Positions 1 through 6,344 are shown, numbered from the stretch's first letter. The stretch: DNA of 9,278 bases from an uncultured Eggerthellaceae bacterium (GCA_910588905.1 CAJURZ010000041.1:1-9278), one strand, 5' to 3'. The notes: a model not told the origin generated them from the sequence alone. Program-made: numbers and translations.

Positions 1-316
1 CCTCTACCTGGGCTATGCCGTCCTTGTAGATGGCGTCATAGCCGATATAGGAGGTGATCTCGCCCGCCTGGGCGCGCGCCTTCTTCTGTCGCTTGAGCTT
101 CTCCTCGTGGGCCTTCTTGGATCTATCCGACTTGCTGGCAGAGCCCATCAGCTGCTTTATGAAGCTCGCCGAGCCCGACCTCTCGCGCCTGGCCTTGGCC
201 CTCGCTGCGCGTTCGGATCTGATGCGCGCCTTCGCGAGCCTCTTCTCAGCCTTGAGCTTCTCCTTGTCGCTCGTTCTCTCTTTCCTTGCACTTTTCGCAT
301 TCTCTCGTTGGCTCAT
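1..316 (-). CDS. VirB4/TraE-like conjugation ATPase, N-terminal part (cut by window edge)
   Basis: This is the first 105 codons of a minus-strand gene that continues past the left edge. The first ~75 residues are very rich in Lys, Arg, Glu and Ala, as expected for a charged helical N-terminus. After this comes ITSYIGYDAIYKDGIAQVE, which resembles the start of the VirB4 core domain (…Y-DGI-QVE…) in Gram-positive conjugation systems. VirB4 is the membrane-associated ATPase that powers pilus/channel assembly in type IV secretion. The Walker motifs would lie outside the window, so the call rests on this short stretch and on position directly after PrgI, where VirB4 normally sits. The start at 316 is supported by AAAAGGAG nine bases upstream. 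The gene overlaps the end of PrgI by 71 nt in another frame, which suggests translational coupling. Confidence 0.8.
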   Translation of the reverse strand, partial: MSQRENAKSARKERTSDKEKLKAEKRLAKARIRSERAARAKARRERSGSASFIKQLMGSASKSDRSKKAHEEKLKRQKKARAQAGEITSYIGYDAIYKDGIAQVE

Positions 317-704
317 TGGCCTCTGCTCCTTTTCGTCTGGCTATCCTCTTCGCCCTGCGCGAGGGCCTTCCCGCCTCGATGCGCGGGAGCGACTTGTCCT
401 GCGGGCTTTCGTAGAGGAGCCTCTGGTCTTTCAGGTGGTGGTTGATCAGAAGGGGCGCGAACTTCTCGGCGCGCATCCCGAACGGCCGCCAGAACCCGGC
501 GAGCCAGAAGGGAATGGAGGCGCACATGACGGGAAACGCCGCGTCGGCGACCTCTATGCCGACCCAGAAGTGGCATATCGCTGCCACGAGGATCGCCGAC
601 CCGAAGCCGCCCGCCACGCACGCGAGCGTGCGGAACGAGAGCTTCCCGACGATCTTCTCCTCGTACTCGCCGATGTCCTTCTGAATGGGGATCTGAAGCG
701 ACAT
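246..704 (-). CDS. PrgI family membrane protein of the conjugative type IV secretion system
   Basis: A 152-residue protein. Its N-terminus (PIQKDIGEYEEKIVGKLSFR, about residues 6-25) is typical of the PrgI family, which begins with a P-x-D-I-x-E-Y/K-x-K-x-x-G-x-L-x-x-R pattern. Two hydrophobic segments follow (about 27-50 and 52-72), so it should be a two-pass inner membrane protein. The family is known as a conserved membrane component of Gram-positive mating channels, encoded just before VirB4. The C-terminal ~50 residues are charged and low in complexity. The SD AGGGAGG lies about 8-9 nt before the ATG and overlaps the stop of the upstream Maff2-like gene, so the two are probably coupled. 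The 3' end lies inside the VirB4 gene. Confidence 0.9.
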   Translation of the reverse strand: MSLQIPIQKDIGEYEEKIVGKLSFRTLACVAGGFGSAILVAAICHFWVGIEVADAAFPVMCASIPFWLAGFWRPFGMRAEKFAPLLINHHLKDQRLLYESPQDKSLPRIEAGRPSRRAKRIARRKGAEANEPTRECEKCKERENERQGEAQG

Positions 705-719
705 GGCCTGGCACCTCCC

Positions 720-935
720 TTAGGCGGGCAGCCAGGACGTGTCGAGCATCCCGAAGTAGACCGCTGCGGCGATGATGATCGCGCCGCCAGCGATGGTGGA
801 TATGGCGGAGGCAATTTGCGAGCCTCCCTGCTGCTCTCGTATGGCGAGGCCGAGCGAGACCGCGCCCCAGACGACCAGAAAGCCGCCGAGGAAGGTCACG
901 CAGCCCGATACGAGGCTGATGATGTTTGCGAGCAT
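720..935 (-). CDS. Maff2/VirB2-like small two-helix membrane protein
   Basis: A 71-residue hydrophobic protein with two membrane helices (about 1-28 and 42-63) separated by a short polar loop (REQQGGSQ). The spacing of VWG in helix 1 and of the IAGGAIII stretch in helix 2 resembles Maff2-family proteins, which lie just before PrgI in Firmicutes ICEs and may act like the VirB2/VirB6 pore or pilin component; that role is not proven for the family. I chose the start at 935 because AAAGGAA lies eight bases upstream. An in-frame ATG at 953 has a poorer SD, and longer in-frame extensions up to 1109 run through the duplicated leader and are Arg/Pro-rich non-protein-like sequence. The downstream PrgI SD overlaps this stop codon. 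Confidence 0.8.
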   Translation of the reverse strand: MLANIISLVSGCVTFLGGFLVVWGAVSLGLAIREQQGGSQIASAISTIAGGAIIIAAAVYFGMLDTSWLPA

Positions 936-1084
936 GTGGGTGTTCCTTTGCATCTCGATTCGCCCGCGCCTGCGGTACTTGGAGGTTCCAGGCGGCGGGC
1001 TGATGGTAGAATTTCGGATCGAGGGGCACGTGCGTGCTCCCTTGCATCTCGGCTGCGACGGCCGGTCGCGGTACTTGGAGGTTC
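930..1084 (-). repeat. Diverged ~60-bp direct duplication in the leader of the Maff2-like gene
   Basis: Two copies, 1024-1084 and 930-988, are read on the minus strand. Each starts with the identical 17-mer GAACCTCCAAGTACCGC (1068-1084 and 972-988). After a variable 13-16 nt comes CGAGATGCAA, then GGA-CAC-CAC-TGC with five differences in 24 bases counted from the ATG. The right-hand end of copy 2 covers the real start region of the Maff2-like gene (ATG at 953 and 935). Copy 1 has the same ATG-CAA context but no SD and no downstream membrane protein. This looks like an old duplication of the gene's 5' end, or a repeated RNA/DNA site. Confidence 0.75.
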
Positions 1085-1120
1085 TGCCCCGGCCCTTGGG
1101 TCTAGGCACCTGTCGCAGCC
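1051..1120 (-). promoter_or_regulatory. Possible RNA stem-loop between the VirD4 and Maff2-like genes
   Basis: Two nested inverted repeats are visible. Outer arms of 9 bp are ggctgcgac (1051-1059) and gtcgcagcc (1112-1120). Inner arms of 6 bp are ggccgg (1060-1065) and ccggcc (1089-1094). The outer and inner 5' arms are contiguous, giving a 15-bp helix with a 17-nt bulge on one side. No U-tract follows, so it is not an intrinsic terminator. It starts only 6 bases after the VirD4 stop codon, so it could protect or process the operon mRNA. Function is inferred. Confidence 0.4.
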
Positions 1121-1125
1121 ATTAC

Positions 1126-2952
1126 TCACGCTTCCATAAGCGCCCCCTCCCTTCTCGCCCGGTACGCCCTGAAGTCGAACGCCCCCGCATCCTCTGCGGC
1201 CTTGAGCGCCCCGTGCCTCGGGTGCGTCTCAAGCGGGTACTTCTTGTCCTTGAACGCCTGCGCGCCGTTTATGAGCACGAGCGCCTCGTCGCGCGGGAGC
1301 CTCGCCACCTCGGAGGCCTGCATGAGCTCTCGCTCTATGAGGCCGTAGTTGTGCGTGTAGGTGGGGTTCGCGCCCCGCGAGTCGTTCACGGTGATGTTGG
1401 CGACGGTCTGCTTGCCGATCATGTCGGCGATCTTCTGGTTGGTGTCTGTCGACTTGCCCCCGAGGAACAGCAGCGTGTCGCAGGCGTTCATGATGGTCTT
1501 GGCGTTGTTCTCCCCGTATGACTCCTCAAGCTGGGAGAGGGACTGCAGGATCATCGAGACCGCGATGTTGCGGCTTCGCGTGACCGTGATCATGCGCTCG
1601 AAGTCCGGGATGGTGCCGATGTTGGCGAACTCGTCGAACATGAAGTGGACGCATCTGGGCAGGCGTCCCGAGAAGCGCGAGAGCGCCGTCTCGCAGAGCG
1701 AGTCGAGCGCCTGCTGCATGAGCAGCGCGAACACGAAGTCGAAGGTCGAGTCGGTGTCCGACATCGAGCAGAAGAGCGCCACCTTCCTGTGCGCGTCGCC
1801 CATGCGGTCGAGCTCCATCTCGTCGTAGCGCAGAAGCTCCCTCATCTCGGCGATGTCGAACGGCTTCATCCGCACGTTGCAGGAGACCATGATGGACTTG
1901 AGCGTCTTTCCCGCCGCCACCTTGAACTGCTTGTAGCTTGAGAGCGAGAAGTCGTCCTCGGGGCGCACGGGCGCGGCCACCTTCACCCATTCGAAGCCTC
2001 CGGCGCCGTTGTCGAACGCGCGGGACGCGCGGTCGTACTTCTTGGCCGAGGGCTTCCTCACGAGCCTCTCTCCGGTCTCAAGCTCGTTGAAGAGCATGTC
2101 GAGCGGGCTCAGGTAGTCCTCGTCGTCCTCGCGGGCGTCCGCGAGCGAGAGCAGCGACAGGAGCCCCGGCACGTTCCTGTCCTCCTCAGGGCAGTGCAAG
2201 AGGAGGTAGGAGACGAGGGCCGTGTAGAGGAGCTTCTCGGCGTTCTCCCAGAACGGGTCCCCTGCATGGTCCTTGTCGCCGGTGGTGTTCTTGATGAGGC
2301 ACTCCACGAAGCGCAGCGTCGCCGCCTCGCCGTCGATGTATGCGATGGGGTTGAAGTGCATGGAGCTTGCGAAGTCTATGGTGTCGAACGTCTTGATCTC
2401 GTATCCGAGCCCTTCGAGGACGTGGCCCATGTCGTGGATGAGCGTGCCCTTGGGGTCGGTGATGAAGTAGTTGGCGTTTCCCTGCATGAGGTTCGGCTTC
2501 ACGAAGTAGCGCGTCTTGCCCGTGCCGGGTCCGCCGATGACGAGCACGTTGTCGTTCGTCTCGGTCTTCTGGTCGTGGGCGGTGTCGATCAGGCGGATGC
2601 TCGCCTGCTTGGTGAGGATGATGTTGTTGTCGGCGTCCTTCCGATCCGAGTACGCCTCGATCTCCTTCGCCGTCGCCCAGCGTGCGCTCCCGTGTTCCTC
2701 GCCCTTGCGGTAGCGCCCCCTGCGCTCCCACCATCTGACCCATGCGAGCCAGACGGCGCACGCGCAGGCGCACCCGATAGCGAGCGGCAGCGGGTCCATT
2801 GACGGGATCGCACCTTGCGCCGCGAGGCCCATCGCCGTGGAGACGAGGTCGGCCCCGGAGCTTCCTGCGGCCATGACGGCGGCCGTGGCGACGTTGCCGA
2901 AAAGGAGGGCCGCGCCCGATAGCGCCGCGATGAGGATGAGCTCCGACTTCAT
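1126..2952 (-). CDS. VirD4/TraG-type type IV coupling protein (conjugation ATPase)
   Basis: A 608-residue protein that links the relaxase-DNA complex to the mating channel and uses ATP to pump DNA. Two hydrophobic N-terminal segments (about 3-30 and 55-71) anchor it in the membrane. Walker A is GGPGTGKT (140-147), followed by TDPKGTLIHD (165-174). Walker B is HFMFDEFANIG (436-446) with D440 and E441. ILQSLSQLEESYG (468-480) and the LFLGG segment near 495-499 are further VirD4/TraG signatures. Length is normal for the Gram-positive short form. The start at 2952 overlaps the previous gene's stop (ATGA), with GAGGTG upstream, so translation is probably coupled to the PcfB-like gene. In enterococcal pCF10, PcfB precedes PcfC in the same order. 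Confidence 0.96.
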   Translation of the reverse strand: MKSELILIAALSGAALLFGNVATAAVMAAGSSGADLVSTAMGLAAQGAIPSMDPLPLAIGCACACAVWLAWVRWWERRGRYRKGEEHGSARWATAKEIEAYSDRKDADNNIILTKQASIRLIDTAHDQKTETNDNVLVIGGPGTGKTRYFVKPNLMQGNANYFITDPKGTLIHDMGHVLEGLGYEIKTFDTIDFASSMHFNPIAYIDGEAATLRFVECLIKNTTGDKDHAGDPFWENAEKLLYTALVSYLLLHCPEEDRNVPGLLSLLSLADAREDDEDYLSPLDMLFNELETGERLVRKPSAKKYDRASRAFDNGAGGFEWVKVAAPVRPEDDFSLSSYKQFKVAAGKTLKSIMVSCNVRMKPFDIAEMRELLRYDEMELDRMGDAHRKVALFCSMSDTDSTFDFVFALLMQQALDSLCETALSRFSGRLPRCVHFMFDEFANIGTIPDFERMITVTRSRNIAVSMILQSLSQLEESYGENNAKTIMNACDTLLFLGGKSTDTNQKIADMIGKQTVANITVNDSRGANPTYTHNYGLIERELMQASEVARLPRDEALVLINGAQAFKDKKYPLETHPRHGALKAAEDAGAFDFRAYRARREGALMEA

Positions 2953-3497
2953 CGGGTCTTCACCTCGACCTTCTCGATCTGCCTCGTCGCCTCCTTGGCC
3001 TCGTGCGCCGCCCTGGATGCGGCCTTCGCTGCCTCGGCCTTCTTCTCCAGCGGCTCCTGGTCGCGCTCCTCGGTGAGCTCGCGCCCGCGCGTCTCGCAGG
3101 CGCGCTCCGCCGCTGCATCGACGTCGTGCTCAAGGTTTCCGAACGCCTCGTCGACCTCGGGGGCGTCCGCCACCTTGAAGACAAGGTGGTCGTGCCCCTC
3201 GACCTCTACGAAGTCGTGCTCGATCGCGGCTTCGGCGAGCCGCTCGTCGATGACCTCCTTCAGGGTCGCGTAGTCGGGGAGCTCCTCGAACTCCGAGAGG
3301 TTGAGCCGTGCGTACTCGCGCACGTCCTCGCGCTCCGCTTCAACTGCGGGCTCCTCGATCTGGCCCCTCAGGTTCCTGATGGCGCTCTTGAGCCTCTCGG
3401 CGCTCGCCAGGATAGCGTCCTGGCTCGCGTCCTGGCCCATCCTGAGCATCCAGTCGAAGAGCTTCTCTCCGCTCTCGTCTCCGAAATCGCTTGCCAT
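2949..3497 (-). CDS. PcfB/DUF3801-like conjugation accessory protein
   Basis: A 182-residue acidic protein. The segment around residues 75-122, including HDFVEVEGHDHLVFKVADAPEV and an AFGNL stretch, matches the DUF3801/PcfB pattern (a V-D-F-x6-H/Y-L-V-F-x-x-x-D-x-x-x-V/L-x-x-A-F core). The C-terminal third is a charged Ala/Glu/Lys helix, probably coiled coil. In pCF10, PcfB is a relaxosome accessory factor that interacts with the coupling protein PcfC. Here the gene also sits directly upstream of the coupling ATPase and overlaps it by four bases. The SD AGAAGGAGGAGG upstream of 3497 is very strong. I place it in the family with moderate confidence because only the short core matches. Confidence 0.65.
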   Translation of the reverse strand: MASDFGDESGEKLFDWMLRMGQDASQDAILASAERLKSAIRNLRGQIEEPAVEAEREDVREYARLNLSEFEELPDYATLKEVIDERLAEAAIEHDFVEVEGHDHLVFKVADAPEVDEAFGNLEHDVDAAAERACETRGRELTEERDQEPLEKKAEAAKAASRAAHEAKEATRQIEKVEVKTR

Positions 3498-3517
3498 GTC
3501 GTCCTCCTCCTTCTAAT

Positions 3518-4261
3518 CTATCTGGCCGTCTCGCGCGACTCGCTTGCGCGGTCGGCGCGCTGCTGGTTCTCGGATGCGCGCAGCGCCGCCTGCGTGCGGT
3601 CGGCGAGGCTCTCCGTCATCCTCTCGGCCTTGTACTGAACGGCCCTCTCGACCTGGGACTTGATCGCGTCGAGAAGGGACATGCCCTCCTGCGCCTGGTC
3701 GACCATGTATTCCTCTGACGGGGCGTTGACGGTGAGGAGCTTGCCCATGCGGTTGAGCGCCACGTGGATCCTGAAGTCGCAGTTCCTTGCCGCCACCCAG
3801 CCGTCGTCGAGATAGGGGAAGGCGTTGCCTACCCATTGCATGTCTGATTTAGGCGGAAGGTAGTCCAGGTGCTTGCATTCATCTATGGTGGCGAGGCGCA
3901 TTCCCGCGACGTGGCGGGTTAATTCCGAGATGTCTCCCGCGATCCTCTTGAAGCCGATGGACTCGAAGGGGACCCATGTCTCTCCGTCCTGCTTGAGCGT
4001 CCACCACTCGTCGCCCCCGTCCACCTGTTGGATGAACGCGAGGTCGCCGTAGACGACTCCCTGCCTGATGGCCCAGTTCCCGGCCTTGAAGAAGTCGGAG
4101 AGGTCCTCCAGCGAGAAGCAGCGGTCGAACTCGTAGGGGTACTCCTCCAGATAGGGGTCGTCCTGCCAGTCGTATCCGCTGCGCTTGAGCCAGCCGTTCT
4201 TCTGGCAGATCGCCTCCAGGCTTTCCTGTTCCTCCGCCGTGACCGGCACCATGTTGTACAT
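3518..4261 (-). CDS. Conserved-looking ICE protein of unknown function, first gene of the transfer operon
   Basis: A 247-residue soluble protein with no signal peptide or membrane helix. I do not recognise a named domain. The N-terminus is acidic and Trp/Tyr-rich. The middle (about 58-108) contains FFKAGNWAIRQGVVYGDLAF and GGDEWWTLK, a GNW-IRQG / GGDEWWTLK combination I associate with unnamed proteins of Gram-positive ICEs. The C-terminal ~45 residues are a charged Gln/Arg/Glu helix. It sits 20 bp upstream of the PcfB-like gene on the same strand. The SD GGAGGAG lies eight to nine bases before the ATG and directly follows a strong hairpin (4278-4301). A role in mating-channel assembly or element biology is only guilt by association. 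Confidence 0.85.
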   Translation of the reverse strand: MYNMVPVTAEEQESLEAICQKNGWLKRSGYDWQDDPYLEEYPYEFDRCFSLEDLSDFFKAGNWAIRQGVVYGDLAFIQQVDGGDEWWTLKQDGETWVPFESIGFKRIAGDISELTRHVAGMRLATIDECKHLDYLPPKSDMQWVGNAFPYLDDGWVAARNCDFRIHVALNRMGKLLTVNAPSEEYMVDQAQEGMSLLDAIKSQVERAVQYKAERMTESLADRTQAALRASENQQRADRASESRETAR

Positions 4262-4277
4262 TTCCGTCTCCTCCTCG

Positions 4278-4301
4278 GGAGCCGACTCGCATCGGCTCCC
4301 C
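4278..4301 (-). promoter_or_regulatory. Perfect 9-bp hairpin next to the SD of the first transfer-operon gene
   Basis: gggagccga (4278-4286) pairs with tcggctccc (4293-4301) across a 6-nt loop. On the minus-strand mRNA the stem ends right next to the GAGGAGGAG SD of the gene starting at 4261. No U-tract follows, so it is not a terminator. It could block access to the SD, or stabilise the 5' end and keep the SD open. Direction of effect unknown. Confidence 0.5.
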
Positions 4302-4316
4302 TCGGTTCGGTGGTTC

Positions 4317-4409
4317 GGCGGCGAGGCGCTGTAAGTCGTCCTCGCCCGGTTGCGTTTGTGAGAGTGTTTCGGCTGACCCGCTTCTCCTCGCCGCCCTGCA
4401 ACGGTTATA
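4317..4409 (-). promoter_or_regulatory. Putative -10 box and long structured 5' leader of the transfer operon
   Basis: A -10-like TATAAC lies at 4409-4404 (minus strand), exactly 35 nt after the last 10-bp repeat of element A. At the normal -35 distance there is only TCCCAT, so the promoter would need an activator. The leader from about 4397 to 4262 contains a 10-bp inverted repeat (ggcggcgagg 4317-4326 with cctcgccgcc 4386-4395) and the hairpin at 4278-4301. A second GGGCGAGGA segment near 4341-4348 could compete for the same partner. The rest of the 4262-4470 gap holds no convincing gene. Confidence 0.4.
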
Positions 4410-4436
4410 GCGTGGTCGATTCCCTGATGGGACGGG

Positions 4437-4492
4437 GATTTTTCTCACAGTCCCGCATGGTCACGGACAGTCACTTATCCATCAAACCCACA
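4437..4492 (-). repeat. Element A: three 10-bp direct repeats with flanking boxes
   Basis: On the minus strand: TGTGGGTTT (4492-4484), 9-nt spacer, then three 10-mers GTGACTGTCC, GTGACCATGC, GGGACTGTGA (4474-4445), one G, then AAAAATC (4443-4437). The same architecture recurs as element B at 6377-6433. The left box and first repeat overlap the last codons and stop of the DnaC-like gene (the TGA is inside the first repeat). The next gene downstream is the first of the transfer operon. The 10-bp period places all three units on one face of the helix, as expected for an array of small DNA-binding proteins. Confidence 0.8.
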
Positions 4493-5259
4493 TTTTTCCT
4501 CGGCGGGAGCACGACCAGTCGGCACGTCTCCTTGAGCCTCTCGACTATCGCCTCGGCGCTCTCGCGCTCCCCGCTGCGCCCCATGCGCGACTTGAGGGCG
4601 TCGGGCGCATATTGAGATGTGACCACGGTCGGCTTCATGTTCTCGTAGCGGTCGTTGATGATCTGGAAGAGCGTGCCCATGACCCAGGAGTTCGCGTTCT
4701 CCTTGCCGAAGTCGTCGATGATGAGCACGTCGTATCCCGCATAGCGCTCGACTCCCTGCTTGGAGGGGGCGTCGTAGCTCGCCTTGATCTCGTCGAGCAT
4801 GGAGAAGGACGACGTCATGAGCACGCTGTACCCGCTCGCGAAGAACGCCTTGGCGAGCGCGGTGGCGCAATGGGACTTGCCCGCGCGGGAGGGGCCCGTG
4901 ATGTAGAGCCCCACGCCTGATTTCATATCGAAGGCGTTCAGGTACTCGGCGATCTCGCGCCTGTCGACCTTGGCATGGGCGAAGCGGGGCTTCACGCCGC
5001 ACCGCCTGAGCGCCTCGGCCTCGGCTTTGGCCCTTCGCTTCCTCTCGGCCTCCTCGGCGCGCGCCCGCTCCTCGCAGGCTCCGTCGCACTCGCACTCCTT
5101 GGCCCCGATCCAGATGACCTTGCCGTTGAAGCCGATGAGTCCGATGGGGTCGAGGACGTCCCCGCACCATTCGCATCTGCGCTCTGCGGGCTCCTCGTAT
5201 TCCAGGCCGCGCTCCTTGGCCGATGCCAAGGTGATGATGCGGCTCTCCTCGTCTGCCAT
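4471..5259 (-). CDS. DnaC/IstB-like AAA+ ATPase (helicase loader) with N-terminal Cys cluster
   Basis: A 262-residue protein. Walker A is GPSRAGKS (122-129) and Walker B is LIIDDFGKE (179-187), followed by a sensor-I-like VVTSQY (212-217) and an Arg-rich C-terminal segment. This is the layout of DnaC/DnaI/IstB loaders, which place the replicative helicase on DNA. Before the ATPase is a likely zinc site: C29-x2-C32 and C56-x-C58-x3-C62, a feature also seen in other form in B. subtilis DnaI. It follows the winged-helix gene by 15 bp with a good SD (AAAGGAG, 7 nt from ATG). Together they probably form the element's own replication-start module; some ICEs replicate this way. Its final codons overlap element A. 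Confidence 0.88.
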   Translation of the reverse strand: MADEESRIITLASAKERGLEYEEPAERRCEWCGDVLDPIGLIGFNGKVIWIGAKECECDGACEERARAEEAERKRRAKAEAEALRRCGVKPRFAHAKVDRREIAEYLNAFDMKSGVGLYITGPSRAGKSHCATALAKAFFASGYSVLMTSSFSMLDEIKASYDAPSKQGVERYAGYDVLIIDDFGKENANSWVMGTLFQIINDRYENMKPTVVTSQYAPDALKSRMGRSGERESAEAIVERLKETCRLVVLPPRKNVGLMDK

Positions 5260-5274
5260 CCCGCAGCTCCTTTC

Positions 5275-5730
5275 CTATCCTTCTTCTTTGTATTCTTCTT
5301 TGCTTTTAAGGTGCCAATCTGGCACCCCCTTAGGCGACATCCCGTCATCTCCTCCATGCTTGGAAGCGGACGATTTGTCAGGGGGTGACAACTTGCCAGG
5401 TACGCAGGACGTCCTCATCGCGCGACGGCCGAGCACGTAGCTCCTCGTGGTCATCCCGTCCCTTGCCCATTCGCCTCCGGTCTCGGTGATGAGCCCTCTC
5501 TGCTCCAGCTCGGACACTGCCCTGATGACAGAGCGCTCGGACACGCCGAGGTAGGCTGAGGTCCTCTTGCGGCTCTCGTAGAATGTCCCGCCGTCCTTGC
5601 AGAATCCGTAGATGCGCGCGAACACGAGCAGCGACGTGCCCTTGAGCCCGAGCTCCTTCCACATGAAGGGGTGCAGGATCAAAAAGGCGTCGCCGTCGCG
5701 CGGGCGCGCGGGTTCTCTCTTCGCATGCAT
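5275..5730 (-). CDS. Winged-helix (HTH) replication-initiator-type protein
   Basis: A 151-residue basic protein. Residues ~16-90 form a winged helix: FLILHPFMWKELGLKG, then a helix-turn-helix (RKRTSAYLGVSERSVIRAVS, about 54-73) and a wing (LEQRGLITETGGEW). This resembles the N-terminal domain of plasmid/ICE replication initiators and DnaD-like proteins placed before a DnaC-type loader. The C-terminal ~45 residues are polar and probably disordered, ending in a Lys/Glu-rich tail. It starts 9 bp after the preceding gene's stop. A hairpin with 7-bp arms (5310-5326) lies inside its 3' end. A simple transcription regulator is the alternative; its neighbours favour replication. Confidence 0.75.
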   Translation of the reverse strand: MHAKREPARPRDGDAFLILHPFMWKELGLKGTSLLVFARIYGFCKDGGTFYESRKRTSAYLGVSERSVIRAVSELEQRGLITETGGEWARDGMTTRSYVLGRRAMRTSCVPGKLSPPDKSSASKHGGDDGMSPKGVPDWHLKSKEEYKEEG

Positions 5731-5739
5731 TGCTGCCGC

Positions 5740-5979
5740 CTACCCGACGCCGATTTTCGAGAAGTTGCGCATGGCCCAGTCGAGTAGCTCTACCCTGAAC
5801 GCGATCGAACCCTTCTTCTGGCCTTCCATGCGCCTGAGCGGCAGGGGGTCGTTGCCCCTCTTCGAGAGCTCCCATACCTTGTTCTTGCTTATGCCTAAGA
5901 GCCGGGCTACCTCGTAGGCGTTGTAGATGTCCTGCACGGGCACCGGCTGCTTCGATGAATCGTCAAAGATCTCGGGCAT
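5740..5979 (-). CDS. Small excisionase/AlpA-type HTH DNA-binding protein (second gene of operon)
   Basis: A 79-residue protein with a MerR-like winged HTH of the excisionase/AlpA (HTH_17) kind: YNAYEVARLLGISKNKVWEL (about 19-38), then the wing around LPLRRMEGQKKGSIAFRVE and a closing helix LLDWAMRNF. Such proteins act as recombination directionality factors (bending att DNA with the integrase) or as small transcription regulators. I prefer ATG 5979 (AGGAG five to six bases upstream) over an upstream in-frame TTG at 6024 that lacks a good SD and overlaps the previous stop. The SD touches a small hairpin (5988-6006). Confidence 0.8.
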   Translation of the reverse strand: MPEIFDDSSKQPVPVQDIYNAYEVARLLGISKNKVWELSKRGNDPLPLRRMEGQKKGSIAFRVELLDWAMRNFSKIGVG

Positions 5980-5987
5980 ATACTCTC

Positions 5988-6006
5988 CTGTTCTTCGTTC
6001 GAACAG
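5988..6006 (-). promoter_or_regulatory. Inverted repeat touching the SD of the second excisionase-like gene
   Basis: ctgttc (5988-5993) and gaacag (6001-6006) are perfect 6-bp arms around a 7-nt spacer. On the mRNA the second arm runs into the SD (GAACAGGAG), so a stem would hide part of it. It could also be a DNA operator. The rest of the 41-nt gap shows nothing else. Confidence 0.3.
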
Positions 6007-6020
6007 ACAGCCCGAGGCTC

Positions 6021-6278
6021 TCAAGACCCTTGCCGGCCTGAGCCCGATAGGCGATCGAGCATCCGCTCGATCGCCGACGGCGTCACTCTGTAGAGGCGCC
6101 CGAGGTTCACGGCCTCAAGCTCGCCCTTTCGGATCAGCTGGTAGACTTTCGCTGTCGAGACGCCGAGGCTCTCGGCGACTTCTCCCACGCTCAGGAGCCG
6201 TGGAGACTTCATGTCGTTGGTCTGGTTGGACACCGGCTCTTCGCGCTTCATTTCCCTGATATCTTTCGGCATTTGCAT
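6021..6278 (-). CDS. Excisionase-family (HTH_17) DNA-binding protein, first gene of operon
   Basis: An 85-residue protein with the classic excisionase-type HTH: LLSVGEVAESLGVSTAKVYQ (about 28-47) followed by LIRKGELEAVNLGRLYRVTPSAIERML (47-73, winged part). This family includes Xis-type directionality factors and small regulators. The start is uncertain: 6278 has GAAGG only 4 nt away, 6272 has the same SD at 10 nt, and 6251 (with AGGG close by) overlaps the stop of a doubtful upstream ORF as ATGA. All keep the whole HTH domain. It begins about 100 nt after element B, and is followed by a second HTH gene 41 nt on. A pair of Xis-like proteins beside a replication module is typical of mobile elements; no integrase is in the window. 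Confidence 0.83.
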   Translation of the reverse strand: MQMPKDIREMKREEPVSNQTNDMKSPRLLSVGEVAESLGVSTAKVYQLIRKGELEAVNLGRLYRVTPSAIERMLDRLSGSGRQGS

Positions 6279-6344
6279 TCCGCCTTCTTCTTGCTCGTTT
6301 CTTCAACTTCTGTCGAATGCTCTCGACTCTTCTTGATGGCGGCG

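Noticed and set aside
1024..1047. ATG at 1047 opening an ORF (MQGSTHVPLDPKFYH…) in copy 1 of the duplicated leader
   Set aside because: It has no SD, and after about 25 residues the frame becomes an Arg/His-rich shadow of the genes below. More likely a relic of the duplication.
54..1139. Long plus-strand open frames opposite the transfer operon
   Set aside because: Arg/Pro/Leu-rich shadow translations of high-GC minus-strand genes, without SD or family resemblance.
4278..4301. The 9-bp hairpin as a rho-independent terminator
   Set aside because: No run of T follows on either strand, and it is followed at once by a Shine-Dalgarno.
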